Shown here: positions 28,030 to 38,136 of the stretch, piece after piece
Layout of the letters: the number at the start of each line of letters is the position of its first letter
Position numbering within the stretch: position 1 is the stretch's first letter
Assembly: GCF_027359415.1 (NCBI RefSeq)
Contig: NZ_CP114780.1
Coordinates: forward strand, 1,324,764 to 1,388,763
DNA length: 64,000 bases
Reading direction: 5' to 3'
DNA from: Prochlorococcus marinus str. MIT 0918
Lineage (GTDB): Bacteria; Cyanobacteriota; Cyanobacteriia; PCC-6307; Cyanobiaceae
Position numbers and translations under genes: made by a program
Notes under the pieces: generated by a model
What the model saw: only the letters and a program-made list of their open reading frames with translations
What the model was told of the DNA's origin: nothing
Databases searched by the model: none

Positions 28030-28799
28030 TATTCGGTCCTATTATTTTCAAATTCTTCATAACCTTTGCTTTCTAGTTCTATTGCTAATTCTTTTGAACC
28101 AGTTTTTATAATTTCCCCATCTTTCATAATATGAACGAAATGAGGCTGTATTTCATTTAAAAGGCGTTGATAATGTGTAATTAGTATTGTCGCTTTATTG
28201 TTAGAATGTATTTGATTAATTCCATTTGCTACTGTTCTCAGAGCATCTATATCTAACCCTGAATCTGTTTCATCTAAGATTGACAGAGTAGGTTCCAATA
28301 TTGCCATTTGCAAGATTTCATTTCGTTTTTTCTCACCTCCAGAAAATCCTTGATTTAAGCCTCTTTCGAGGAAGTCTTTGCTCATTTTTACTATTTCTAG
28401 TTTATGTTCTATCCATTCTTCAAATTCAAAAATATCTAGTTCACTTTCATTTTTTTCTTTTCTTTTAGCGTTCACAGCAACTCTAAGAAAATCAATGTTT
28501 TTAACACCTGGTATTTCTATTGGATATTGGAAACCTAAGAAAATACCTTTCTTAGAACGATCTTCAGGTTCCAATTCACTTATATTTGTATCTTCATATA
28601 AGATTTCTCCTGATTCAATGGAATACGAAGGGTGGCCAGCAATAACTTTAGATAATGTACTTTTACCACTACCGTTTCTTCCCATAATTGCATGAATTTC
28701 TCCTTCAAATACTTGAAGATTCAAACCATTCAATATGGTCTTACCTTCTATTCCTACATGTAGATCTTTTAATTCTAAGATGATCTTTTTTTGAGTCAT
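28029..28799 (-). CDS. sufC: Fe-S cluster assembly ATPase SufC
   Basis: 256 aa ABC-type ATPase that drives SufBCD scaffold rearrangement. Walker A is GRNGSGKST, the signature is [14 protein letters not shown], and Walker B ends in [11 protein letters not shown], the typical SufC form. Located between sufB and sufD in the usual order. Confidence 0.97.
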   Translation of the reverse strand: MTQKKIILELKDLHVGIEGKTILNGLNLQVFEGEIHAIMGRNGSGKSTLSKVIAGHPSYSIESGEILYEDTNISELEPEDRSKKGIFLGFQYPIEIPGVKNIDFLRVAVNAKRKEKNESELDIFEFEEWIEHKLEIVKMSKDFLERGLNQGFSGGEKKRNEILQMAILEPTLSILDETDSGLDIDALRTVANGINQIHSNNKATILITHYQRLLNEIQPHFVHIMKDGEIIKTGSKELAIELESKGYEEFENNRTE

Positions 28800-28838
28800 T
28801 TTGGTAGCGTTTTTAGTAAATTAAACAAAATTGAATAC

Positions 28839-30281
28839 TCATCCAACAGTACCTTCTAGCTTTAAGCCTAGTAAGCTATCTGCCTCAGAAGCAAATTCCA
28901 TAGGCAATTCATTAAATACATCACGACAAAAGCCGCTAACCATCATTGAAATTGCTTCTTCTGAATCTATTCCTCGACTTTTTAGATAAAAAAGTTGTTC
29001 TTCAGAAATTTTAGAGGTGCTTGCTTCGTGCTCTATAGAAGAGTTTTTTTGGTATGAATGTATATAGGGATAGGTATTTGCTTTGGCTTTGCTTCCAATT
29101 AATAGTGAGTCACATTGACTATAATTTTTTGCACCTTCCGCTTTATTTCCAATATGAACCAGACCTCTATAGCTATTTTTTGAGTTGCCAGCACTTATTC
29201 CTTTACTGATAATAGTTGATTTACTACCTTTGCCTATGTGGATCATTTTAGTGCCAGTATCTGCTATTTGTTTGTTATTAGTTAATGCTACAGAATAAAA
29301 TTCACCTATAGAATTTTCACCTTCTAAAATACAGCTTGGATATTTCCAGGTTATAGAAGACCCTGTTTCAACTTGTGACCAGCTGATTTTGCTTTTCTTA
29401 CCTTTACACCTCCCTCTTTTAGTGACAAAATTATATATTCCTCCTATACCATTTTTATCCCCAGCATACCAATTTTGGACGGTTGAATATTTGATTGTTG
29501 CTTCATCTAATGCAATTAGTTCTACTACTGCAGCATGCAGAGTATTAGTATCAAACATTGGAGCAGTACAACCTTCTAAATAACTTACTGAGGACTTTTC
29601 TTCAGCGATGATTAATGTTCTTTCAAATTGTCCTGTATCTCCTGAATTAATTCTGAAATATGAGGATAATTCCATTGGGCATTCTATACCTTTAGGAATA
29701 TAGACAAATGAACCGTCACTAAATACGGCAGAATTTAGTGCTGCAAAATAATTATCATTAATTGGTACGACTGAGCCCAAATATTTTTGTATAAGATCTG
29801 GGTGATTTTGTACTGCTTCGCTAATTGAGCAAAATATAACTCCAACTTCACCTAGCTTTTTTTTAAATGTAGTTGCAATTGAAACACTATCAAAAATAGC
29901 ATCTACTGCTACATTAGATAGACGTTTTTGTTCAGTAAGTGGTATACCAAGCTTATCAAATGTTTCTAATATTTTAGGGTCAACCTCATCAAGACTATTT
30001 TTTTTCTCAATATTTTTTGGTGCTGCATAATAAATTATATCCTGATAATCAATAGCTGGATAACCTAAGTCTGCCCATTTGGGTTCTTCCATGCTTTTCC
30101 ACTTTTGAAAAGCTTTTAGACGAAAATCTAATAAAAAACTTGGCTCATTTTTTTTTCTAGAAATTAGTTGAATAATTTCTTCATTAATACCTTTGGGTAT
30201 TTTTTCGCTTTCGATGTCCGTTAAGAAACCATATTGATATGATTTCTCTAGAACTTGGGAGATGGTTTTGTTGCTAGTCAT
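28839..30281 (-). CDS. sufB: Fe-S cluster assembly scaffold SufB
   Basis: Chosen ATG 30281 gives 480 aa, the normal cyanobacterial length; a GTG five codons upstream is the alternative. Conserved segments include [21 protein letters not shown], the [10 protein letters not shown] motif and [17 protein letters not shown]. First gene of sufBCDS. Builds clusters on SufBCD with sulfur from SufS; in cyanobacteria this is the main Fe-S system. The 5' leader contains a TACCC-AAAAG-GGGTA hairpin (30297-30311). Unlike Synechocystis, no SufR-type repressor gene lies next door. Confidence 0.96.
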   Translation of the reverse strand: MTSNKTISQVLEKSYQYGFLTDIESEKIPKGINEEIIQLISRKKNEPSFLLDFRLKAFQKWKSMEEPKWADLGYPAIDYQDIIYYAAPKNIEKKNSLDEVDPKILETFDKLGIPLTEQKRLSNVAVDAIFDSVSIATTFKKKLGEVGVIFCSISEAVQNHPDLIQKYLGSVVPINDNYFAALNSAVFSDGSFVYIPKGIECPMELSSYFRINSGDTGQFERTLIIAEEKSSVSYLEGCTAPMFDTNTLHAAVVELIALDEATIKYSTVQNWYAGDKNGIGGIYNFVTKRGRCKGKKSKISWSQVETGSSITWKYPSCILEGENSIGEFYSVALTNNKQIADTGTKMIHIGKGSKSTIISKGISAGNSKNSYRGLVHIGNKAEGAKNYSQCDSLLIGSKAKANTYPYIHSYQKNSSIEHEASTSKISEEQLFYLKSRGIDSEEAISMMVSGFCRDVFNELPMEFASEADSLLGLKLEGTVG

Positions 30282-30362
30282 GGCTATCGAAAGCACTACC
30301 CAAAAGGGGTAAAAATGACATAAATACCTTAGGTTACATAGTATACAAAGATACGATCTAGA

Positions 30363-30716
30363 ATGTACGAACAGTCAGAAGATTATAGTAATAGTCCTTT
30401 GACTTTGGAAGAACTTAAACGGATTGATAATACTAGTCTTTCTTCACGTGATAAGCATTTTCTTAGAATTCTTGGACATTGCCTCGCTTGTTTCAAGGAA
30501 ATGAATACTGACTTAGAAAATGGAGCACTTCCTAGTGAGCTAGAACGTTGTGAATGGTTGCTAGCTAGCACTTCTTACAAGCCAGACGATCCTTTTGTTG
30601 CTTTGTTACTAGAGCAATTTGCTTCAGCAGCGACTCAATTGGAAGAATTAGCTGAGAGATATCAAATTTCTCCTTTGGAATTAACAATTGACCATTTAAT
30701 TAATTTTCTTCATTGA
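30363..30716 (+). CDS. Conserved hypothetical protein, 117 aa, divergent from suf operon
   Basis: A soluble, helical, acidic protein of 117 aa from ATG 30363. No DNA-binding helix-turn-helix or metal-binding Cys set is apparent, so it is not the SufR regulator that occupies this place in Synechocystis. The sequence ends in a long amphipathic region ([19 protein letters not shown]). It starts about 80 bases from sufB, divergently. Function unknown; linkage to Fe-S metabolism is positional only. Confidence 0.65.
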   Translation: MYEQSEDYSNSPLTLEELKRIDNTSLSSRDKHFLRILGHCLACFKEMNTDLENGALPSELERCEWLLASTSYKPDDPFVALLLEQFASAATQLEELAERYQISPLELTIDHLINFLH

Positions 30717-30931
30717 TCGGAATACTGCACAGGAAGGGAAATTTCTATATTGATCCCAAAGAAAACATATGGAAAATTCCTAGTAAAATTCCTTTTCCAG
30801 GAGGATTGTGATCCTATTTATAAATTATAAAAACTCATTTATTCTTTTTGAATGATTTTTTCAACTCTTCTTTCATAGCAAGACTTTTCCTGATCTTGCA
30901 TAATTTCCCCATCTGTTGTTGTAGTCAGTAG

Positions 30932-32125
30932 ATGCTGACCACAGCCACGAAAAACTTCCAATATGAGGAAAATCAGAACATACTGATCCCGAACAAAAAC
31001 GGAGGTTCTACAGACGTGGCCCAAGATAAAGAATTATTGTCACGTTTAACCCTTCGTCAATTGCGGATTAAAGCGAGTGATTTAAAGATCCCTCTTTATA
31101 GTCGTAAGTCCAAAGCTTCATTAATTAAGGAAATCACTGCTTATTCTGATAGAGAGCAAGCAGAAAAAAAATTATTATCTCTTTCTTCTTTAAATCCTCT
31201 AAAGGAAAAATTAGGATCCCATTCATTTTCTCAATTCAAGAAAGAAACCAGGGTTGTGTTTCTACCTAGAGATCCTGAATGGGCCTATGTTTTTTGGGAA
31301 ATTTCAGAATCTGATCGTAAAAAAGCTCAATCTCAAGGTGCAAGTAGACTTTGTTTAAGATTGTCTGACGCTACTGGAACAAAAAATGGCTTTAGTAATA
31401 AAGGAACTTTAAGAGAAATTATTGTTGATAGTCATAGTACTGAATGGTATTTACCTATTCCTCTTGGGGATAGGGATTATCAAGTAGAGCTTGGGTATCG
31501 TCATTCATCACAATGGATTTCATTAGCTTTTTCTTCAATTGCAAGAGTACCTTCATTGCACCCTAGTCAACAGGTCTTAGATCAATTTGTTCCATTTAGT
31601 TTGGATGCAACTCCTAGCCAAGATGTAGTTGAGGAAGAAAATAATTTCTTTTCTGATCAAAGAGATAGTGGATTACATGAGCGCTTATACAAAACAGCTA
31701 CAACTAATTTCCGTAAATCTCGTATAGGTTCAGAAGAGTTCCAAGAGCGCGGTGCCTTTGAGGATTCTCTGTCAGAATTAAGTGATTCTGGCTCTGGACT
31801 TTGGGCAAGTGGTCACAACGAATCTGGAGTAGGTGGTGTTCAACCAAGAGAAAGGTCTTTTTGGCTAATAGCAGATGCAGAATTAATTGTTTATGGTTCT
31901 ACAGATCCATCAGCGAAATTAAAAATAGGTGGAGAAGATATTCCATTGGCTTCTGATGGAACTTTTAGATTACAAGTTCCTTTTAGAGATGGATTACAAA
32001 ATTATCTAATTGAAGCCACTGATGCGAAAGGTGAACAAAAGCGAAATATTAATATGAAGTTTGAACGTGTAACTCCTCAAGACAATACAAATCCAATTGA
32101 TAAGGCTAAGTCAGAATGGTTTTAA
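30932..32125 (+). CDS. DUF4912 protein with SAP/Rho-N-like N-terminus
   Basis: 397 aa, ATG start. Near residues 36-70 a short helix-extended-helix (LTLRQLRIKASDLKIP, then SKASLIKEI) looks like a SAP or Rho-N nucleic-acid-binding motif. The DUF4912 core follows (about 100-210: VFLPRDPEWAYVFWEIS, then LCLRLSDATG, then YQVELGY). A disordered linker and a second small beta domain (WLIADAELIVYGSTDPSAKL) with immunoglobulin-like character close the protein. The function is unknown. It is followed by a small membrane-protein gene on the same strand. Confidence 0.75.
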   Translation: MLTTATKNFQYEENQNILIPNKNGGSTDVAQDKELLSRLTLRQLRIKASDLKIPLYSRKSKASLIKEITAYSDREQAEKKLLSLSSLNPLKEKLGSHSFSQFKKETRVVFLPRDPEWAYVFWEISESDRKKAQSQGASRLCLRLSDATGTKNGFSNKGTLREIIVDSHSTEWYLPIPLGDRDYQVELGYRHSSQWISLAFSSIARVPSLHPSQQVLDQFVPFSLDATPSQDVVEEENNFFSDQRDSGLHERLYKTATTNFRKSRIGSEEFQERGAFEDSLSELSDSGSGLWASGHNESGVGGVQPRERSFWLIADAELIVYGSTDPSAKLKIGGEDIPLASDGTFRLQVPFRDGLQNYLIEATDAKGEQKRNINMKFERVTPQDNTNPIDKAKSEWF

Positions 32126-32142
32126 AGCTTTGATTCTGTAAA

Positions 32143-32313
32143 ATGGCGCGTTGGTTTGTGGCAGTTACACCTCTTGCAGGTGCAATACTTTTTCCTTTAC
32201 TAATACCTATTACTATTAGTCGCTTTGGAATCAGTTCTGGTGTTCTTGCTGCTCTGTTTCTGAGTATCCTATGGTTTGTAGCAATGCTTCGAACCTCAGA
32301 GATGCCTCATTGA
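32143..32313 (+). CDS. Small membrane protein, 56 aa
   Basis: ATG 32143 to TGA 32313. Two hydrophobic helices (about residues 4-24 and 29-48) joined by a short SRFGIS loop with a polar end (RTSEMPH). It starts 17 bases after the DUF4912 stop and precedes pgm by 57 bases. Not recognised; the layout and in-operon position argue that it is a real gene. Confidence 0.6.
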   Translation: MARWFVAVTPLAGAILFPLLIPITISRFGISSGVLAALFLSILWFVAMLRTSEMPH

Positions 32314-32370
32314 AATCAAGCTGAGTAAGGTTCTCAGTAGTTCATTTAATCGTAAGATGTTTTTTCTCTA

Positions 32371-34032
32371 ATGCCTGTTCAAGATTCTTCATTAGACAAT
32401 AATCAATTTAAGGTAGTTTTAAATACTCCTTTTAATGATCAAAAGCCTGGTACTTCAGGTTTACGTAAGAGTACAAAGTATTTTCAACAACCTCATTACT
32501 TAGAAAGCTTTATTGAGTCAATTTTGCAAACTCTTCCTGGGGTTAAGGGAGGAGTATTAGTAATTGGTGGGGATGGTCGATTTGGAAATAGAAGTGCTAT
32601 TGATGTCATTATTCGAATGGCAGCTGCAAATCAAGTTAAAAGGATAATTACAACTGTTGATGGCATTCTTTCTACTCCAGCTGCTTCTAATTTAATTAGA
32701 ATGCATCAAGCAGTCGGCGGCATAATTCTTTCTGCTAGTCATAACTCAGGAGGCCCTGATGGGGATTTTGGTGTAAAAGTTAATGGTTCTAATGGAGGAC
32801 CAGCTAATGAATCTTTAACAGACGCAATTTATGCATATACAAAAAAACTGGATGCATATCACATAATTAATCATCAGCCAATTGATCTTGCTTTGCCTGG
32901 CCAATATCATATTTCTTCAATGACTATAGACGTGATTGATGGCATAGACGATTACATTGAGTTAATGCAAAAGACTTTTGATTTTGATAAAATTAGCTCT
33001 TTGTTGAAAAATGACTTTTGCATTGCATTTGATGCATTAAATGCTGTAACAGGGCCTTATGCTAAAAGGTTGTTTGAAGATATTTTGGGTGCTTCGCCTG
33101 GGACGGTGAGAAATGCAATACCCTTAGAAGATTTTGGAGGTTGTCATCCTGATCCTAATTTAACTTATGCAAAAGAATTAGCTGATTTATTGCTTAATGG
33201 AGAACAATATTCATTTGGAGCTGCTTGTGATGGCGATGGTGATAGGAACATGATTTTAGGACGCAATTGTTTTGTAAATCCCAGTGATAGTCTTGCTGTA
33301 TTAACTGCGAATGCTCATTGCGTTCCTGCTTATGCCAATAAATTAGTAGGAGTAGCTCGTTCAATGCCAACTAGCTCGGCTGTAGATATTGTTGCAAAGC
33401 ACTTAGGGATCGACTGCTTTGAAACTCCAACTGGTTGGAAATTTTTTGGGAATCTTTTAGATTCAGGCCAAATTAATCTTTGTGGAGAAGAAAGTTTTGG
33501 TACTGGTAGCAATCATGTGCGAGAAAAAGATGGGTTATGGGCAGTGCTTTTCTGGTTGCAAATTTTGGCTGAGAAAAAGTGTTCTGTAAAAGATCTAATG
33601 AATCTACATTGGAGACGCTTTGGACGTCATTATTATTCTAGACATGATTATGAATCAATTTCGAATGACATAGCCAATGATTTATATGAGACAGCTGAAT
33701 TCAAATTACCTGCATTAATCGGAGGTTCCTTTGCTGGTCGTAATGTCTCATTAGCAGATAACTTTACTTATAAAGATCCTGTGGATGGCTCAATTACTAC
33801 TCGCCAAGGTTTGAGAATTCTATTAGATGATGGTAGTAGAGTAGTTTTACGTTTATCTGGTACAGGCACAAAAGGTGCAACTTTACGAGTCTATTTAGAA
33901 AGTTATGTATCTCCACAGGGAAATTTGCACCAAAATCCTCAAAATGCGCTTTCAGATATGATTCAGGCTATTGATTCTTTTGCAGAAATCACGGAAAGAA
34001 CTGGTATGCAGGTTCCTACAGTTATTACTTGA
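32371..34032 (+). CDS. pgm: Phosphoglucomutase (alpha-D-glucose type)
   Basis: 553 aa, interconverts glucose 1- and 6-phosphate for glycogen and nucleotide-sugar synthesis. The phosphoserine loop SASHNSGG (with PDGDFGVKVNGSNGGPANE), metal-binding DGDGDRNM and sugar-binding GEESFGTGSNHVREKDG motifs are all present, as in the eukaryotic-type PGM family. ATG start. Confidence 0.95.
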   Translation: MPVQDSSLDNNQFKVVLNTPFNDQKPGTSGLRKSTKYFQQPHYLESFIESILQTLPGVKGGVLVIGGDGRFGNRSAIDVIIRMAAANQVKRIITTVDGILSTPAASNLIRMHQAVGGIILSASHNSGGPDGDFGVKVNGSNGGPANESLTDAIYAYTKKLDAYHIINHQPIDLALPGQYHISSMTIDVIDGIDDYIELMQKTFDFDKISSLLKNDFCIAFDALNAVTGPYAKRLFEDILGASPGTVRNAIPLEDFGGCHPDPNLTYAKELADLLLNGEQYSFGAACDGDGDRNMILGRNCFVNPSDSLAVLTANAHCVPAYANKLVGVARSMPTSSAVDIVAKHLGIDCFETPTGWKFFGNLLDSGQINLCGEESFGTGSNHVREKDGLWAVLFWLQILAEKKCSVKDLMNLHWRRFGRHYYSRHDYESISNDIANDLYETAEFKLPALIGGSFAGRNVSLADNFTYKDPVDGSITTRQGLRILLDDGSRVVLRLSGTGTKGATLRVYLESYVSPQGNLHQNPQNALSDMIQAIDSFAEITERTGMQVPTVIT

Positions 34033-34073
34033 ATTAACAGCAGTTCTTACTTTTTGATCTTTTTTTAATTGTT

Positions 34074-35408
34074 TTGGATAACGATTTATTTAGTTTTTCT
34101 CGTGATCAAGTCATTCAGAATGAGGCCCCTCTTGCCGATAGGCTTCGACCGAGGAACATTGAAGAATTTGTCGGTCAAAACTCTATTCTTGCTGAAGGCC
34201 GCCTTTTAAGAAGGGCAATAGAAGCAGATCGAGTGGGCAATCTTATTCTTCATGGACCTCCTGGTGTGGGAAAAACTACTCTTGCAAAAATTATTGCTAT
34301 TAATACTCGTTCTCATGTAAGTGTATTGAATGCTGTTTTAGCTGGTGTCAAGGAGATTAGACAAGAAGTTGAATCTGCACAGGATAGATTAGGCAAATAT
34401 GGTGTAAAGACTATTTTGTTTCTCGATGAGGTTCATCGTTTTAATAGTGCTCAACAAGATGCATTATTGCCTTGGGTAGAAAATGGAACTTTTACTTTGA
34501 TAGGAGCTACTACAGAGAATCCATATTTTGAAGTTAATAAGGCTTTAGTAAGTCGAGCTAGAATTTTTCGTTTGAAAGCGATACAGCCAGAAGATCTTCA
34601 TAGGCTCTTAGATCGAGCTTTAAAAGATGAAGATAAGGGTTATGGAAATAAGAATATTGAGATTACAAAGAATGCGGCAAATCATTTGGTTGAATTTGCT
34701 AATGGTGATGCTAGATCTTTACTTAATGCTATTGAATTAGCAGTGGAGACCACTCTTTCTGATCAAAATGGCCTCATTAAAATTGACCTTCAAATTGCTG
34801 AAGAATCAATTCAACAAAGGGCTATTTTGTATGATAAGAAAGGAGATTCTCATTTTGATACAATAAGCGCATTTATTAAATCTTTACGTGGTTCTGATCC
34901 TGATGCAGCCTTGTTTTGGTTAGCTCGGATGTTAGAAGCAGGAGAACATCCTAATTATATTTTTAGAAGGATGTTGATCTCCGCAGCGGAAGATATTGGT
35001 TTGGCAGATCCTCATGCAATTGTAGTTGTTGAGGCTTGTGCTAGTGCTTTTGATAGAGTTGGCTTGCCTGAAGGAATTTATTTGTTAACTGAGGCAGCAC
35101 TTTATTTAGCTTCGACGGAAAAAAGTAATAGCGTCTTGGCGATACGTGATGCGCAAAATATAGTTAGAGAAGCTCATGATCAATCTGTTCCAAAGCATCT
35201 TCGTGATCTTCATAGAGATGAATCTAAATTAACTGATAATATTTATAAATATCCTCATGACTATAAAGATAATTGGGTGGCTCAGAATTATTTACCTGAA
35301 GATTTATATCAAAAAAGATTCTGGAACCCTAGTTCCAATGGTTGGGAAGGGCAAAGAAAAAGTCTGTTAAATGAAAGGAAGTCTATTCAATTAGAAAATG
35401 GAACTTAA
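34074..35408 (+). CDS. rarA: Replication-associated recombination protein RarA (MgsA)
   Basis: 444-aa AAA+ ATPase acting at stalled replication forks. Opening PLADRLRPRNIEEFVGQ, Walker A GPPGVGKTT, Walker B FLDEVHRF, sensor LIGATTENP, and the C-terminal clamp-loader-like region (ALFWLARMLEAGEHPNYIFRR) are all typical. In some cyanobacteria the gene is fused to another domain; this one is not. TTG start at 34074. Confidence 0.94.
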   Translation: MDNDLFSFSRDQVIQNEAPLADRLRPRNIEEFVGQNSILAEGRLLRRAIEADRVGNLILHGPPGVGKTTLAKIIAINTRSHVSVLNAVLAGVKEIRQEVESAQDRLGKYGVKTILFLDEVHRFNSAQQDALLPWVENGTFTLIGATTENPYFEVNKALVSRARIFRLKAIQPEDLHRLLDRALKDEDKGYGNKNIEITKNAANHLVEFANGDARSLLNAIELAVETTLSDQNGLIKIDLQIAEESIQQRAILYDKKGDSHFDTISAFIKSLRGSDPDAALFWLARMLEAGEHPNYIFRRMLISAAEDIGLADPHAIVVVEACASAFDRVGLPEGIYLLTEAALYLASTEKSNSVLAIRDAQNIVREAHDQSVPKHLRDLHRDESKLTDNIYKYPHDYKDNWVAQNYLPEDLYQKRFWNPSSNGWEGQRKSLLNERKSIQLENGT

Positions 35409-35492
35409 TATTTACTTATAAATACTTAGCATTGGTCTGATAAGAAATAACGTCATACATTTTGTTGATTCAATAATTTAGAATTCAATCAT

Positions 35493-36176
35493 TTAAAATG
35501 TACATAGCATTGGTTGAGTTTTATATATTTTTTGATTAGATGCAGTAGAAATTGTCCAATTTTTATATGATTTTAGATATACATTGACATGGTGATTTAG
35601 TTTTTTGTGAATTGCAATATTAGTTTTTCGTTCAATTTCCCATTCTCCTAAATCTTTAGATAAACGCCCTCTTTGCCATTTTATCAAGGCTTCTTTCATT
35701 ACCCATATATTTAAAACTTCTAAATCATAGAAACTATTTTCTAATTGAATTAGTGCATTATTTTCTTTATCAGTATAGAATCGACTTGCGATGAGTTTCC
35801 TTGAAAATTTTCTATTCTTATTTTCAATATCCACACCTACTTGTTCAGGAGACCAAGCTATTAGAAGTGCATCTCTGCAGTGACTAAAACTTATATATCC
35901 AAACCCTTCTGGCAAACTAGGTGCTTTTCCTGGATAAGCTTTTAAAGGAACTTTTAAAGGATCTATATTAAATAGTTTAGATAAGATTAAACGTGCATAA
36001 CCTCTGGTAATTTTATATTCTTTTGACCGCTTTGTAGAGAGAGAGTTGGCTATTTTCGTTTCCTCTGGAGTAATTTCTTGTGCTGTGGACTCTATAGGAA
36101 TAAGCCAAAGAGGCAGTACTCTTGAGTTTAATACCTCAGTTAATGGCAATGTCTCTTCAAGTTGGTGAAAAAGCAC
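35493..36176 (-). CDS. 4'-phosphopantetheinyl transferase (Sfp/HetI type)
   Basis: About 227 aa. VGVDIEN supplies the Mg-binding Asp/Glu, and WVMKEALIKWQRG is the WxxKEA motif. It transfers phosphopantetheine from CoA to acyl carrier protein; with one such gene it would serve fatty-acid synthesis. The GTG at 36176 overlaps the PrxQ gene on the other strand; a TTG at 36149 would give 218 aa and a smaller overlap. Confidence 0.88.
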   Translation of the reverse strand: MLFHQLEETLPLTEVLNSRVLPLWLIPIESTAQEITPEETKIANSLSTKRSKEYKITRGYARLILSKLFNIDPLKVPLKAYPGKAPSLPEGFGYISFSHCRDALLIAWSPEQVGVDIENKNRKFSRKLIASRFYTDKENNALIQLENSFYDLEVLNIWVMKEALIKWQRGRLSKDLGEWEIERKTNIAIHKKLNHHVNVYLKSYKNWTISTASNQKIYKTQPMLCTF

Positions 36177-36616
36177 CGGATTTTAGTCTCCCTGATCAAG
36201 ATGGCAATGTAGTAAATCTGTCATCATTTAAAGGTCAGAGAGTTGTTGTTTATTTTTATCCAAAAGATGATACTCCAGGCTGTACGAAGGAAGCTTGTAA
36301 TTTTCGTGATAGGTGGAACCTCTTTGAGGAACATCAAATAAAAGTACTTGGAATTAGTAAAGATCCTGCAAATAAACATTCAAAGTTTATTGATAAATAT
36401 CAGTTGCCTTTTACTTTGCTTACTGATTTAGAACCTTGTCCAGTGGCTTCATCTTATGACAGCTATGGCTTGAAAAAATTTATGGGAAAAGAGTATATGG
36501 GAATGAAAAGGCAAACGTTTGTCATAGATGATCAAGGTAATTTGGAATTAATTTATTTAAAAGTTAAAGCAGCTACTATGGCTGATGAGATAGTTTCTGA
36601 TTTGAATTTGAATTAA
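36149..36616 (+). CDS. Thioredoxin-dependent peroxiredoxin, PrxQ/BCP type
   Basis: About 155 aa, ATG 36149 (another ATG at 36143). The active site is PGCTKEAC with two Cys spaced C-x4-C, the PrxQ arrangement, within YFYPKDDTPGCT. Reduces peroxides with thioredoxin. The gene diverges from the phosphopantetheinyl transferase with overlapping 5' ends, and its stop overlaps the convergent pantothenate kinase gene by four bases. Confidence 0.93.
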   Translation: MSLQVGEKAPDFSLPDQDGNVVNLSSFKGQRVVVYFYPKDDTPGCTKEACNFRDRWNLFEEHQIKVLGISKDPANKHSKFIDKYQLPFTLLTDLEPCPVASSYDSYGLKKFMGKEYMGMKRQTFVIDDQGNLELIYLKVKAATMADEIVSDLNLN

Positions 36617-37305
36617 TTCAGATTTTTAACGTTGACCATTCCTTCAAGAACAAGGTTGGGGAAATGATATACCTCAAGATTGCGCATTTTTAGAGCTTCA
36701 AAAAGCTCTTTTGAGTTTCCTCCACATAACCAAAGAGGCATTTGAGAGTCTTTTTGTGCTTCTAAGAGTGTTCCTAAGAGAGCTTGAAAACTACCTCTTA
36801 ATATTGCTTCTTCTGTCGATGTAGGAAATTTTTTGTTTGGTAGGTGTTCTTTTGTAACTGGATTTAGTTTTTCAGCGCCATATGCGATGGCAGACCTTTG
36901 TAATGTTAATCCTGCAACTAATTGGCCTCCTGCAAACTCTCCTTTGGATGTGATCTTTGTCAGGCTTAAGATTGTCCCTGCATCTGCAACTAGTAATCCT
37001 TTGGAATGTAGGTTTTTAGATTTCGCTTTAGTGAATGCAGCCCAACTTGCTAGTGCTCTATCGACACCTAGCCATTTCGGTGGCTTTAAAAGAGGAATAT
37101 CTGCAATTTGTACTTCTTGACTGGGATTTAAAAATAAGGACTTCGGAATAGGACCTACTGCTGCCCATTTCCATAAGGATGTTTTCAGATTATTGATTTT
37201 ATTTATATCTGGTGCGGTATGGGTGAAATGCCAATGTTCGTTCTTTTGGACTGCCCAATGCCAACGACTATTACCAATTAGAAGACAATGCTTTTTAGTA
37301 TTCAC
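36613..37305 (-). CDS. coaX: Type III pantothenate kinase
   Basis: First step of CoA synthesis. I choose GTG 37305 (about 230 aa), 20 bases after the cysH stop, because the frame upstream overlaps cysH and looks like shadow. Motifs: CLLIGNSRWHWA (phosphate loop variant), VDRALASWAA, ADAGTILSLTKI and GGQLVAGLTLQ. CoaX has low sequence similarity in general but these blocks fit. Convergent with PrxQ. Confidence 0.85.
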   Translation of the reverse strand: MNTKKHCLLIGNSRWHWAVQKNEHWHFTHTAPDINKINNLKTSLWKWAAVGPIPKSLFLNPSQEVQIADIPLLKPPKWLGVDRALASWAAFTKAKSKNLHSKGLLVADAGTILSLTKITSKGEFAGGQLVAGLTLQRSAIAYGAEKLNPVTKEHLPNKKFPTSTEEAILRGSFQALLGTLLEAQKDSQMPLWLCGGNSKELFEALKMRNLEVYHFPNLVLEGMVNVKNLN

Positions 37306-37324
37306 TTTCTTTTGTTTGACTTCT

Positions 37325-38080
37325 TTATTTTTTTTCTGAGATATGAATACCACATTCTTGTTTGAGCCCTCCGAACCTTGTTTGTCTCCCTGTGACATTC
37401 GGACCATCTGGTGCACTTGAATGCCAATCACCAATAGTTGAGAATCCTTTTTTAAATAAAGGGTGTTCAGGTAAATTATGCTCTTTCATATAATAAAAAA
37501 CGTCTTTTTGAGACCACTCTAAAATTGGCCTTAGTGAAAGACGTTCTCTAATTGGATCTAAAAGAGTCATGGCACTTCGAGTATTAGTTTGATTGCTTCT
37601 CACTCCACTGGCCCAGCATTTAATACCAAATGCTTCTAGCGCCTCTTCTAATGGTTCTACTTTGCGTATTTGATGATATTTTTCTAGATCTTTTGAAGAA
37701 TTTGTTTGCCAAAGCTGACCATATAAAGCTTCCATTCTAGCCGGAGAAAGTTTGCTTTGAACAACTGTGACCTCTATTTTAAGTAAATTAATAAGCTCTT
37801 CTGCATATTGATATGTTTCTGGTGGAAGATATCCCGTATCTACCCAAATTATTTTTATTTGATTACCCATTTTGAGTAAATGAACCATATGTAGTAAGAC
37901 AGATGATTGAATTCCAAAACTTGTAGTTAAAGCAAGCTTTGTTCCATATTGCTCAATACCCCATGCTAGGCGTTTTATGGGAGATACTTGTTTTAAATGT
38001 TCTCTAGCATCTTTTAAGGGAATGCATGAGAATGCCATTTCTTTCGATTTATCAGGTGTCATGTCAGTATCATCATTCAT
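37325..38080 (-). CDS. cysH: Phosphoadenylyl-sulfate reductase
   Basis: Reduces PAPS to sulfite in assimilatory sulfate reduction. ATG 38080 gives 251 aa (a TTG four codons earlier is the alternative). Motifs: TTSFGIQSSVLLHMV (PP-loop), IIWVDTGYLPPETYQYAEEL, ASGVRSNQTNTRSAM, and the C-terminal catalytic Cys in QECGIH. No CC-type Fe-S pairs are seen, so it is the PAPS rather than the APS form. A small coaX gene follows. Confidence 0.92.
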   Translation of the reverse strand: MNDDTDMTPDKSKEMAFSCIPLKDAREHLKQVSPIKRLAWGIEQYGTKLALTTSFGIQSSVLLHMVHLLKMGNQIKIIWVDTGYLPPETYQYAEELINLLKIEVTVVQSKLSPARMEALYGQLWQTNSSKDLEKYHQIRKVEPLEEALEAFGIKCWASGVRSNQTNTRSAMTLLDPIRERLSLRPILEWSQKDVFYYMKEHNLPEHPLFKKGFSTIGDWHSSAPDGPNVTGRQTRFGGLKQECGIHISEKK

Positions 38081-38136
38081 TGTTGCTTGCAATGAGCCTC
38101 AATTAGGTTCTCTCAATCATCTTAGGTATTCTTCAG

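Noticed and set aside
30839-31024. Minus-strand ORF of 61 codons (inner MQDQEKSCYERRVEKII)
   Set aside because: Most of it is antisense to the DUF4912 gene start; the inner 20-residue peptide lacks support.
36613-37434. coaX frame extended upstream to 37434
   Set aside because: The extra N-terminus lies inside cysH on the same strand and is Lys/Gln-rich non-family sequence; GTG 37305 is the better start.
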